Source of the DNA: Aureococcus anophagefferens
Taxonomy: Eukaryota > Sar > Pelagophyceae > Pelagomonadales > Pelagomonadaceae
Assembly: GCF_000186865.1 (NCBI RefSeq)
Contig: NW_008705562.1
Location: 376,706-425,269, forward strand
Length of the DNA stretch: 48,564 bases
Direction of reading: 5' to 3'
Shown here: positions 20,320-29,580 of the stretch, one piece after another
Position numbering within the stretch: the first letter of the stretch is position 1
Layout: every line of letters starts with the position of its first letter
Notes under the pieces: generated by a model
The model's database searches: none
What the model was told of the DNA's origin: nothing
What the model saw: the letters and a program-made list of their open reading frames with translations, nothing else
Made by a program: the position numbers and the translations under genes

Positions 20320-23300
20320 GCACTCCGTCGTCGACTCCGAGCTACGTGCCCACGTCGGTGCCCACGAGCGAGCCAAGTGCACCGCCATCCTCGCAGCCGT
20401 CGTCCGCTCCTTCGCCACTGCCGAGCACGAGCATTCCCAGCGCCGCGCCTTCATCCCTTCCCGCGCCCGCTCCGTCGGCTCGTCCATCGGCGCTGCCCAC
20501 AACGGCCGTGCCGACGACGTCGTATCCGACGAGCTCCGCTCCGTCCTCGGAGCCCACAGAAGTGCCGGTGCCCGAGCCGTCGTTGCTCCCGACGCTGAAC
20601 CCGAGTCCCGAACCATCGTTTGCTCCTTCGGGTGGCCCGTCTTACACGCCTACGGCATCTCCCTCGCTTGCGCCATCGGCAGCGCCGAGCTCGACGCCGT
20701 CGATGGCTCCGAGTGCAACCCCGTCGGCCTCTCCGACGCCGCTGCCGATCACGCCACCGTCTGCCCTGCCCACGTCGAGTCCATCGCCTGCGCCATCGGC
20801 AGCGCCGAGCTCGACGCCGTCGATGACACCGTCGGCGATCCCGTCGGCCTCTCCGACGCCGCTGCCGATCACGCCACCGTCTGCCCTGCCCACGTCGAGT
20901 CCATCGCTGACGCCATCGGCTGCGCCGAGTCGGACGCCGACGGGGCTGCCGTCTCCGAGTCCCTCAGCGAGCCCCTCGTCGGTGCCATCGGCGGCTCCGT
21001 CGCTCGAGCCAACCACAAGCGTGCCCTCGGCAGAGCCAAGTCCGTTGCCGAGCTCATATCCCACAACGAGCGCGCCGTCGTCGCCGCCGTCGCCGATGCC
21101 CTCCCCCGAGCCGACGACTGCTGGGCCCACGACGACGACGCGGGCGCCGACAGAGACACCCTCGCTCATGCCGTCTCCAAGTCCGTCGTTGCCGCCGTCT
21201 GCGGCTCCGTCGTCGCCTCCGAGCGCGGCGCCGAGCGCGGCGCCAAGTACACCACCGTCGCCGTCGCCCTCGACGATTCCCACGTCGATGCCGACGTCGG
21301 AGCCAACAACGCGGCCGTCCCCGGCACCGACGTCCACCCCGACGTCTTCGCCCACGTCTTCGCCCACAACGCGACCAACCGGAGTGCCTACGGCGACGCC
21401 CACGTCCCTGCCGACAACTCCGCCGAGCTCTCGACCCACAAGCGTACCCACCCCCCCCCCCGGCACGAGCGTCCCGACGTCCCTGCCGACGACTTCGCCA
21501 ACCAGCGAGCCCTCCCGCGTGCCTACCAGCGTTCCAACATCGCTCCCGACTCAGATGCCGAGTCCGCTGCCATCAACAGCCATGCCGAGTCCACTCACGC
21601 CGTATCCCACGGGCACTCCCACGGCAGCCCCGACGGGGGTTCCGACGACGCCTCCGTCGCCGATTCCGACTGTGCCGCCGACGCCGACGCCCTCCACCGC
21701 GTCGCCATCGACGGCGCGTCCGTCGCCGGCGCCTTCGACTGTTCCCGAGCCGGTGCCGACGACGCCGCCGTCCCCGCTCCCCACGGTCCCGCCTACGCCA
21801 ACTCCCTCGACCGCGGCGCCAAGCGTCGTGCCCGGAAGCCCGTCCAAATCACCTATCATCGCGCCGACCGCAGATCCCCCGGGGATTCCATCTGTCCCGC
21901 CAACGCTCGCTCCGACGAGAGCACGCACGGATTTGAAGGTGACGGCGCAGCTCACGTTCGACTCTCTGCCGCCGGGCGACCAGGAGGCGTTTTTGGCCGC
22001 CGTCGCCGAGGCCATCGCGGCCTCGAGCTGTGTGGAAATCAAATATTCAACCCGACTTCAATGTGAGCGTATGAGACCGTTTCGACGCGAGGTCTTCGGC
22101 TGCTCTTCGAGAAGTCGATGAGAGCAATCGATTCGTCCAAAAATCAGCCGAATCGACTTCGATTTGACTGAGCTAGAGAATTTTGAAGCTTGGCCCCGAC
22201 AGGCCTCGAGCGATTCGCTCAGCGGCGAGGATCCCGTCGGCTACCGTCTGACGGGCGTGCCCACGGCGTCGCTCACGACCCCGAGCGCGACGCCCGCGCC
22301 CGTCGTCGCAACGACGCCCGCGCCCGTCGTCGCCACGACGCCCGCGCCCGTCGCCAGCGGGACGGTCGCGACGCCCGCGCCGACGCCGACGCCGACGACG
22401 TCTCCGACGCCCAAGCCGACGACGCCGAGCCCGACGCCCAAGCCAACTCCGTGTCCCACTGTTACTCCCGGATCACCGTCGAAGATGCCCGTCGTCCCGC
22501 CGACGGCCGCGCCGAGCACCGAGGCTCCGACGACGGACCAGCCGACGTCCTCGTCGCCGTCAGCGTCCTGCATCCGCGACGATTTTTGAGAGATTTTGAC
22601 CGGGAAAACGATGAAAACTCGTTACCGACGCATGTGGTAGGTCACCGTCCCTGGTGCCGACGTCGCCCACGAGCGTGCCCACGTCCGTGCCGACGTCGAC
22701 GCCGTCCATCTCGCCGACGGCCACGGCCGCACCGGTGTCGCGCCGGCGGCTCCTCTTCGAGTACCCCCGCGACGGCTCCTCGGAGGCGTCCCGCCGGCGG
22801 CTCCTCTTCGACGGCGAAGTTTATTTCGACGACGAGCAGCGACTCGACGAGCAGCGCCTCGACGAGCAGCGACTCGACGAGCAGCGACTCGACGAGCAGC
22901 GACTCGACGAGCAGCGCCTCGAAGAACCACGACGCCACTGGCGCCGCGGCGGCTTCCTCTACCGCAGCCTGCTCCCCGCGCGGCGGCGGCTCGACGAGTC
23001 GGCCGAGGAGTGCGACGCGGCGAGCAACGCGACCGCGGGAACCAGGGCGGAAAAGGGCGATTCAAGTTCGCTTCAACATGAATTCCGCGCACGATCGTTC
23101 CAGAGAAAGGATCCACGCTTCGAGAGCGCTCCGAGAGATAATCGCCGAGCCGAAACGAGTGGAAAACGGCCGAGAGAGGATGTTTCTATCGATCGAGTTT
23201 CCTCGTGGGCCGACGCGACCAAGCCCGCGCCGCATCGTCGTCGCGCCGCCCAGCTCGTCGTCGCGCCGCCCAGCTCGTCGTCGCATCGCGCCCAAGCTCG

Positions 23301-26300
23301 TCGTCGCGCGCGCCTCGCTGAACGCTCGTCGCCTTTGAAGTTGGGAATGTCGCACCCTTTTCCTACCTAGGCAAACAACAACACAAATACTTCGGCGGAC
23401 GACATCTCCTACGTCGTCGAGGTCGACTACCAGCTCTCGAACGCGAGCGGCGCGGACTACGAGGAGAAGGTCGGCGACGAGATCGCGGACGCGAGCGACG
23501 ACGGCAGCCTGAGCGAGAACTACGCCGCGGCGAGCAACTCGTCCTGCGGCCTGAACGTGTCCGCCATCGGCACGGCGGCGGAGGCGGTGCTGCCGCCCAC
23601 CTTCGCGCCGACGACCGCGGAGCCGTCCGCGGTGCCGACGCCGACGCCGACGACGTCGTTCGCGCCGACGCCGTCGCCGTCGACGCCGAACCCGTCCGCG
23701 ATGCCGTCGCCGTCGCCGTCGCCGCTCCCGACGGCCTTCAACGGCACCATCCTCGCGAACCCGCTCAACGCGGCGAGCGGCGGCGGCTCCGGCGGCGGCG
23801 GGTCGAACGCGCTCTACATCGTCGCGGCGATCGCGATGCTCGGCGGCCTCGCCGTCGCGGTCTGAGTGGACATCGAAGCTTCAAGTTGACTTCAATGTGA
23901 GAGTTCAGATCTTCTGCCACGCTTCGAGAACCCGACGAGAGCGATCGATTCGTCCAAAAATCACTTCGGTTTGACCGAGCTAGAGGTTTCTGAGGTTCAC
24001 TGGTTGATTTCCTCGCAGGTCGCGGTCCTCGCCTACAAGCTCTGCTACCAGCGCGAGGAGCTGCTCAAGCTGCTCCCGACCCTGCCGAAGAAGAAGCCGA
24101 CGGGCCGCTACGCGGCGACGCTCGCCGTGAAGGAGCCCCGGCCCGAGACGCCGCCGACGCCGAAGGTGCTGCCCATGGACACCGCGCCGCCGGAGCCCGC
24201 GCGCGAGCGGCCGCCGAGCCAGGAGCGCGACATGGCCATCAAGGAGGAGCGCGTCCAGCCCAAGGCCCCGCCGCCGAAGCGGCCCACGGTGCGGTCCACC
24301 GTCGCCAAGGTACACCGCGGCGTCCGAGCGATTTTGTTTTTGTCCCGGGATCGAGAGTCATCACTCCGAGCGGTTTTTTTACGTCTTCGATCGCGCCCGG
24401 TCCCGGTCAAACATAAGAGGAAGAGAAACACACCCGGTCCCGGTCAAACATAAGAGGAAGAGAAACACACCCGGTCCCGGTCAAACATAAGAGGAAGAGA
24501 AACACACCCGGTCCCGGTCAAACATAACAACACATCGTCACCCGTAGGTCGCCGTCGTCGACGCGGCCGACGAGAGGAAGGAGACCATCGCGCTCGCGCA
24601 CTACCTCCCCTGGTTCCAGTTCGAGCCGGAATCAAAAACCGCGGGCTACCACTGGACGCTCAACAAGAACAGCTACGACTTCGACGCGCCCGGCGACGGC
24701 GTCGCGTCGCACTACACGCCCCTCATCGGCCCCTACGACTCGACGGACGCGAACGTTATCCGCTACCACCTGCGGCTCATGAAAGCCGCGGGCGTGTCCG
24801 GCGTCATCGTCCGCTACTTCGGCGTCCAGGGCGACTTCTACTACGAGCACAACCTCGCGGCCTGCGACTCCGTCGTCTACGCCTGCGAACAGCTCGACAT
24901 GCTCTTCACGGTCTGCTACGACGACCGCGTCGCCAAGTCGGACACGACGGAGCCCGACCTGAACCTGGTCGTCCGCGACCTGGCGTACGTGCGCGACCGC
25001 TACGCGACGCGGTCCAACTTCCTGCGCATGGGCGGCCGGCCCCTGCTCCTGGTGCTGGGTCCGAGCTACGTCACCTCCAAGAAGTCCTGGGCCGACGCCG
25101 TCGGCGCCGCGTTCTACGGCGCGGGCGCGCCGCCGATTCTCGCGGCGATGCACGGCGGCGATCTGGACGACGGCCAGTATTTGTGGCTCCCCGAGCGCGC
25201 GGCGATGACGCCCGTCTGCCCCCAGATCGCCCTCGAGGCCCACCTCGAGGACGGCTACGAGGACCCGTCGACGCCTGTGTGGGAAACAACCAGTGGAATG
25301 GCCCTGTCCACCAAAACTTCAAACCTCTCTATCTCGGTCAAATCGAAGTCGTTTCGGCTGATTTTGGGATGGATCGTTTTCTCTCGGCGAGTTCAGATAG
25401 TAGAGAAACGATGTCAAAACCGTGCGAATACATGCATATTGAAGTCGTGTTGAATATTTTTGTTTCCTGCCCAGGTCGACGCTCATGGGCGTCGCGTTCC
25501 CGCGGTACCGCGACTACTACGAGGAGGGCGGCGACGGCGAGTCGCGCGGCCGCGTCGACGACGACGGCAACCGCACGTTGGAAGCCTGCGTCGCCGCGGC
25601 GAAGCGCGCGGCGCCGCCGTTCCTTCAATTACTCACCTGGAACAACTTCCAGGAGGGCACGGTGCTCGAGCCGACGCGCGAGCGCGGCTTCGAGGATTTA
25701 GTGGTGCTGCGCCAGTCGCTCGACGGCGACGTCGTCGACGAGGGGAAGTTGGAACAAGACATGGAGAAGATCTACCTGACCTACGTCGACGAGGCGAAGA
25801 TCCCGGGGAGCCCGACGCTGAAATCGATGCTCAACGACTTCGGGCTCCGGGCCAAGACGCCCGCGGCCGTGGGGCGGTCCACCGCGCTCGACCCGCAGGA
25901 CGTCTTCAAGTCGACGGCGTCGCCGCGCGTGTCCCCCGGCGACGTCGCGCCGCCCATCAAGGAAATCACGCCGCGGTCCAAGGCGAACGCGCTCGCGCCG
26001 CTGGCCGGCGCCGCCGCGCCGCTCCGGTCGCCCAAGCCCGCGCTGCCGGCCATCGGCTTCATGCGGTCGCCGCGCATCATCCCCACGCAGCGGCCGCCGC
26101 CGGAGAGCCCGCACGCGATCGTCGACGTCGCCCCCGAGGACGCGGACGACGCGCACGGCATCGACATGCCGAGCGAGGACGTGCTGGCCTACGCGGAGGT
26201 CGTGAAGCTGTGCGTCGCCGGCGGCGAGCTGTCCTACAAGGCGCGCGACTTCGCCGACGAGTACCGGCGCGAGAACGGCATCTCCGACGAGGACCACGCG

Positions 26301-28754
26301 GCGGTCCTCGCGGACGTCGGCGTGACGCCCGAGGACTGGGCCGCCGTCCGGGAGCCCGAGCCCGAGCCCACGACGCCGGCGGCGCCGACCTACGCGTCGC
26401 CGCGGCCGCCGTCGCGCGAGCCCGAGCCCGAGCCCGCGCCGGCCCGCGCGTCGCCGAGGTCGCCCGCGGCGCCGATCTACGTGTCGCCGCGGCGCGAGCC
26501 GGAGCCGGAGCCGGCGCCGGCCCGCGCGTCGCCGCGGTCGCCGGCGACGCCCGCGGCGCCGACCTACGTGTCGCCGCGGCCGCCGTCGCGCGAGGAGCCC
26601 GCGCGCGACGCGATCCCCGTGGTCACGCTCGTCGAGGAGCAGCCCCAGCCGTCCGCGCGGAGCGAGGCGAGCCAGCGGAGCCGCCAGTCGCGCGTCGGCT
26701 TCGGCGAGGAGAAGCGGGAGGAGGAGGCGCAGCCGTCCCGCCCGTCGCCGCCGCAGCCGTCCCGCCCGTCGCGCGTCGGCTTCGGCGAGGAGAAGCACGA
26801 GGAGCCGCCGCGGCGCTTCTCGCGGGTGCCCGCGGCGCCCGTCGCGCAGCCGAGCCGCGAGTCGGCGACGACGCCGCCCGAGGACTACGACCTCGAGCTG
26901 CGCCGGGGCCGCGAGCCGCAGAAGCCGCGGCCGTCGACGCCGCCGCCGGAGGAGCCCGACAAGGAGGAGGCGCTCGCCCTCGTCGGCGACGACACCGTCA
27001 GCTTCCTCGAGCTCGCGCGGAACACGGCGCCCCTCGAGGAGTCGAAGCGGGACCAGATCGCGGGCGTCAAGGAGGCCATCGACGAGACGGTGCGCAAGGC
27101 GCTCGCGGCGGCGGGCTACCGCGGCGGCGTCGCCTGCAACCTCGCCGGCGGGAAGCTCGACATGGGCAGCCGGGGCAAGGCCATCAAGTTCGTGTCGAAC
27201 GGCGACGCGGTCCGCAACGCGGACGGCCTCGCGGCCGTCGAGGACGTCGCGGCCGTGCTGCGGGAGGCGCAGCGGGCCTGCGACGACCGGAATCAGCCGC
27301 TCCTCGCCAGAGTCACGGTCACGGTGCGCGGCGGCGACAAGCAGCTCAGCCGGCTCCAGCGCGGACAGAGCGACCTGCTGTCGCTCAAGCGGAGCCGGCG
27401 CGTCATCGCCGTGCTCGAGGACGCCGGCGTCCGCGGCGACGTGCTCCAGTCGGACACGGGCGGCGCGGCGCTCAAGGCCACCGTCGAGGTCGCCCTGTCC
27501 CTGCAGGCGAAGCCCGTGCGGCGCGCGTCGCTCGCGCCCGCGTCGTCGGACTCGGACGCGTCGCACGCGACGGACCGGCGCGCGACGGCGCGGCGCCTCT
27601 CGGCCGTGCCCGCGCGGCGGTTGAGCCAGGTCGCCCTGAGCCGCGGCGCGGCGCCGGCGTCCGAGTCGGAGAACGACTCGGCGCTGAGCGACGGCGACCG
27701 GCGCGCCGCGGGGCGGCGCCTGAGCGCCGTGCCCCGGCACCGCGGCGGCGCCGGCGACGCGACGCCCGGCGACCGCCTCGAGGCGGCGCTGCGGCGCAAG
27801 TCGCTCGCGCCGGACTCGTCGCCGGAGCTGCGGCGCACGTCGCTCGCGCCGGACTCGTCGCCGGACGCGCCCGCGCGCGCGCTCTTCGGCGAAACGGTCC
27901 CGCGCGACGCCGACGCGACGCCCGGCGACCGCCTCGAGGCGGCCCTGCGGCGCAAGTCGCTCGCCCCGGACCCGCGCAAGTCGCTGCGGGCCCTCGCGGC
28001 CGAGAAGCCGGCCTACGTCACCGCGCCGCGGCGCAAGTCCGTCGTCGAATCGTCCGCGGACGCCGCGGAGCGGCGCCTCGCGGCGGAGGTGCCGACGACG
28101 CACGACGAGAAGCCCCGGCGCGCGGGCCGCAACGTGCGGAAGCGGCCGCCGCGGCGCATCGACGGCGGGGGCCCGCCGCCCGCGGCGCGGTCGCGGGAGC
28201 GGCGGAGCCGCGCGGACATGAGCGACGCGAACCCCGGCGCGGGCCGGCGCCGCAATCCCGGCGGGCCGTCGCCGGAGCCGGAGCCGCAGGCGCGCGGCCC
28301 GGAGCAGCTCGTGATCCTCGACGACGGCACCATCGGCCGCGGCGACCGCGCGGCCGCGCGCGTGGACGCGCCGCTCGGAGCGTCGGGGCACGCCGCGAAA
28401 CTCGAGCCCCGGAAGCCACGGCGGCCGCGGGAGGCCCACGACCCGGACCGCGACGCGGCGACCGCGGCGGCCGCGCGGGGCCGCGCGCGCCGCGAGGAGG
28501 ACCGCGAGGCGCGCGCGCGCCGCGTGCAGCCGACGAGCCGGGAGCACATGACGAACCCGCACGGCCACCGCGCGCCCGCGGCGCCGGCGAGCTCGCTGCC
28601 CCGGGACCCGCGGGCGTTGCGCTACGTCCTCGGCGCGAGCGACGCCGACGAGCCGGCCGCGGACGGCGCCGAGGGCCGCGGCGTCTCGCTCGAGCGGCGC
28701 GTGCGCGGCGCCGTCGACTCGGGCCGCCGCGCGCGGCGGCGGCGGGACGTCTAG
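20320..28754 (+). CDS. PT-rich ectodomain - TM helix - GH71/99-like domain - disordered tail (5' end unresolved)
   Basis: Exons 20320-22019, 22203-22552, 22641-23034, 23371-23853, 24019-24300, 24548-25266 and 25475-28754 join in frame to a TAG at 28752. About 570 residues of PSxxPSxxPT mucin-like repeats come first, then a small domain (LKVTAQLTFDSLPPGDQEAF), more PT repeats, RRRLLF and DEQRL repeats, a domain beginning ISYVVEVDYQLSNASG, and a TM helix (NALYIVAAIAMLGGLAVAVL). After a Pro-rich linker comes a GH71/99-like domain: HYLPWF, ASHYTPLIGPYDS, GVSGVIVRYFG, and FLQLLTWNNFQEGTVLEPT. The last 950 residues are Pro/Glu/Arg-rich and disordered. Known GH71/99-like proteins act on mannose-type or related glycans; the substrate here is unknown. 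No in-frame ATG precedes the repeats, so the start lies on an upstream exon. Confidence 0.72.
22020..22202 (+). mobile_element. Introner element forming a GC-AG intron (183 bp, family 1)
   Basis: Perfect 8-bp duplication gcctcgag at 22020 and 22203. The element opens ctgtgtggaaatc and ends cccgacag; the right terminal repeat is degenerate. Splicing gives AEAIA-ASSDSL in frame. Family 1 core present (agagcaatcgattcgtcc at about 22120). Confidence 0.87.
22553..22640 (+). mobile_element. Introner element forming a GT-AG intron (88 bp, family 2)
   Basis: Duplication gtcgccgt (22553) and gtcaccgt (22641), 7 of 8 identical. The element starts cagcgtcctgc and ends catgtggtag, with the core gagattttgaccggg. 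The same 70-80 bp element forms all three introns of the polycystin gene 18-20 kb away. Splicing gives QPTSS-PSLVPTSP in frame. Confidence 0.87.
22831..22920 (+). repeat. 15-bp coding repeat, six DEQRL units
   Basis: Six units of gacgagcagcgactc (third and sixth-type units have gcctc), in frame, encoding (DEQRL)x6 after an RRRLLF motif. Confidence 0.95.
23035..23370 (+). mobile_element. Introner-like element forming a GC-AG intron (336 bp, family 1)
   Basis: Starts gcgggaac and ends tcctacctag, phase 0; splicing joins DAASNAT to ANNNTNTSADD. The left end cagggcggaaaagggcg and the right end cccttttcctacctag are roughly inverted. No clear target duplication, so it is probably old or rearranged. 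It carries a local expansion of gtcgtcgcgccgcccagctc near 23238-23310. The core (ccacgcttcgagagcg) matches family 1. Confidence 0.72.
23854..24018 (+). mobile_element. Introner element forming a GT-AG intron (165 bp, family 1)
   Basis: Perfect duplication gtcgcggt at 23854 and 24019. Without splicing the frame stops at 23863-23865 right after the TM helix; with splicing the helix is completed as GGLA-VAVLAYKLCYQRE and the protein continues. This intron therefore decides whether the gene ends in a membrane anchor or goes on into the GH71/99-like domain. Confidence 0.87.
24301..24547 (+). mobile_element. Intron with 37-bp minisatellite, possible introner (GT-AG)
   Basis: The flanks gtcgccaa (24301) and gtcgccgt (24548) share 6 of 8 bases. 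A stronger canonical donor, AAG|gtacac, starts at 24310; both options are phase 0 and differ by three residues. The intron ends cacccgtag. Splicing yields STVAVVDAADERKETIALAHYLPWF. Confidence 0.7.
24396..24533 (+). repeat. 37-bp minisatellite, four copies, inside an intron
   Basis: Units beginning cccggtcccggtcaaacata start at 24396, 24433, 24470 and 24507, exactly 37 bp apart and nearly identical; the last is cut short. Confidence 0.95.
25267..25474 (+). mobile_element. Introner element forming a GT-AG intron (208 bp, family 1)
   Basis: Perfect duplication gtcgacgc at 25267 and 25475. Ends ctgtgtgggaaacaacc and ttgtttcctgcccag are inverted. Splicing restores GYEDP-STLMGVAFPRY in the GH71/99-like domain. 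The core (ctcggtcaaatcgaagtcg, then ttcggctgattttggg) is the reverse complement of the core in the introns at 11936, 22020 and 23854. Confidence 0.88.
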
Positions 28755-28818
28755 CCACCTTAATCTGGTACGAATTGGAGAAGAGTGAGCTTGGTTACGA
28801 GGCCGGGGGGAGGCACAC

Positions 28819-29418
28819 CTAGGCCGCGTCGTCGAGCTTGCGCTTCTTGCCGGGCTCGTCCTTGGCGTCTCGCCTCTTGTAGCCCCGGAGCTCGATGGCC
28901 TCGACGAGGACGTGGGCGAGCTCCTCGAGCATGGTCACCTTGGAGCCGTCGAACTCGGCGCGCGCGCCCTCGAAGCCGCCCTTCGTGACGTCGGTGTCGA
29001 TGATGCAGAGCGTGCCGATGTGGTGCACGACGCCGTCGCTCCCCGTGAAGCCGAGGCGCGCGCCGGCGTAGAAGCGGATGTGGGGCCAGTCCGTGACGAG
29101 GGCGTTGCCCCGGAAGCGCGGGTCGGCCTGCGCGTCGTTGACGACCATGACGTCCGGCGCGTCGGGCATGATCGCGTGCGCGCAGAACGCCAAATCCCGC
29201 GGCGTCTCGCGCACCTCGCCCAGGCCCCGCTGGGACTTGAAGAACTGGCGCTCGGCGTCGACGAGGCTCACGAGGGCGATGGGCACGTCGAAGATCTGGC
29301 AGCAGAGGGACGTGATGCGGTCGAAGGACGGCTCGTAGCTCACGTCGAGGAGGTCGAGGTCGTGGAGCGTCTTCAGGCGCTCCTCCTCGTCGGGCGGGAT
29401 GGGGCAGGTCGCCGCCAT
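28819..29418 (-). CDS. GAF-domain sensor-like protein
   Basis: About 199 residues from the ATG at 29418 (a longer frame to 29505 adds an Arg-rich leader with no ATG support from homology). The pattern DEEERLKTLHDLDLLDVSYE, then DVPIALVSLVDAERQFFKS, ETPRDLAFCAHAI, DPRFRGNALV and IRFYAGARLGF...IGTLCIID is the classical GAF domain found at the start of many bacterial and algal signalling proteins. Here no kinase or cyclase follows, only a basic tail (KKRKLDD) that may be a nuclear signal. A soluble small-molecule sensor role is inferred; the ligand cannot be told. It is convergent with the GH71/99-like gene, 64 bp away. Confidence 0.82.
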   Translation of the reverse strand: MAATCPIPPDEEERLKTLHDLDLLDVSYEPSFDRITSLCCQIFDVPIALVSLVDAERQFFKSQRGLGEVRETPRDLAFCAHAIMPDAPDVMVVNDAQADPRFRGNALVTDWPHIRFYAGARLGFTGSDGVVHHIGTLCIIDTDVTKGGFEGARAEFDGSKVTMLEELAHVLVEAIELRGYKRRDAKDEPGKKRKLDDAA

Positions 29419-29580
29419 GGTGAATCGCGACGGCCCCGCTGCGTCCACGGAGGCGCGGCGGCGGCGGCCGCGACCGCACGACGACCTCGTTGGCAGTGAT
29501 GACACTCGGCGGCTCGGGCTCTCGGAGCCAGTGCTCTTAGGACGTCAAGGTCGGCCATGGTGAATCGCGACGGCCCCGCT
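29414..29580 (-). repeat. 27-bp direct repeat across the GAF gene start
   Basis: The sequence gccatggtgaatcgcgacgg plus ccccgct is identical at 29414-29440 and 29554-29580, 140 bp apart. Both copies contain the ATG and its upstream context on the minus strand, so the second is a possible alternative start in a different frame. Confidence 0.9.

Noticed and set aside
20642..21466. Gly/Val/Asp repeat protein on the minus strand
   Set aside because: Exact antisense of the PSxxPT repeats, which connect in frame to real domains.
24396..24533. CRISPR-like repeats
   Set aside because: The 37-bp units are head-to-tail without variable spacers and lie inside an intron.
25698..28568. 956-codon minus-strand frame
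   Set aside because: Antisense shadow of the disordered tail of the GH71/99-like gene; no motifs.
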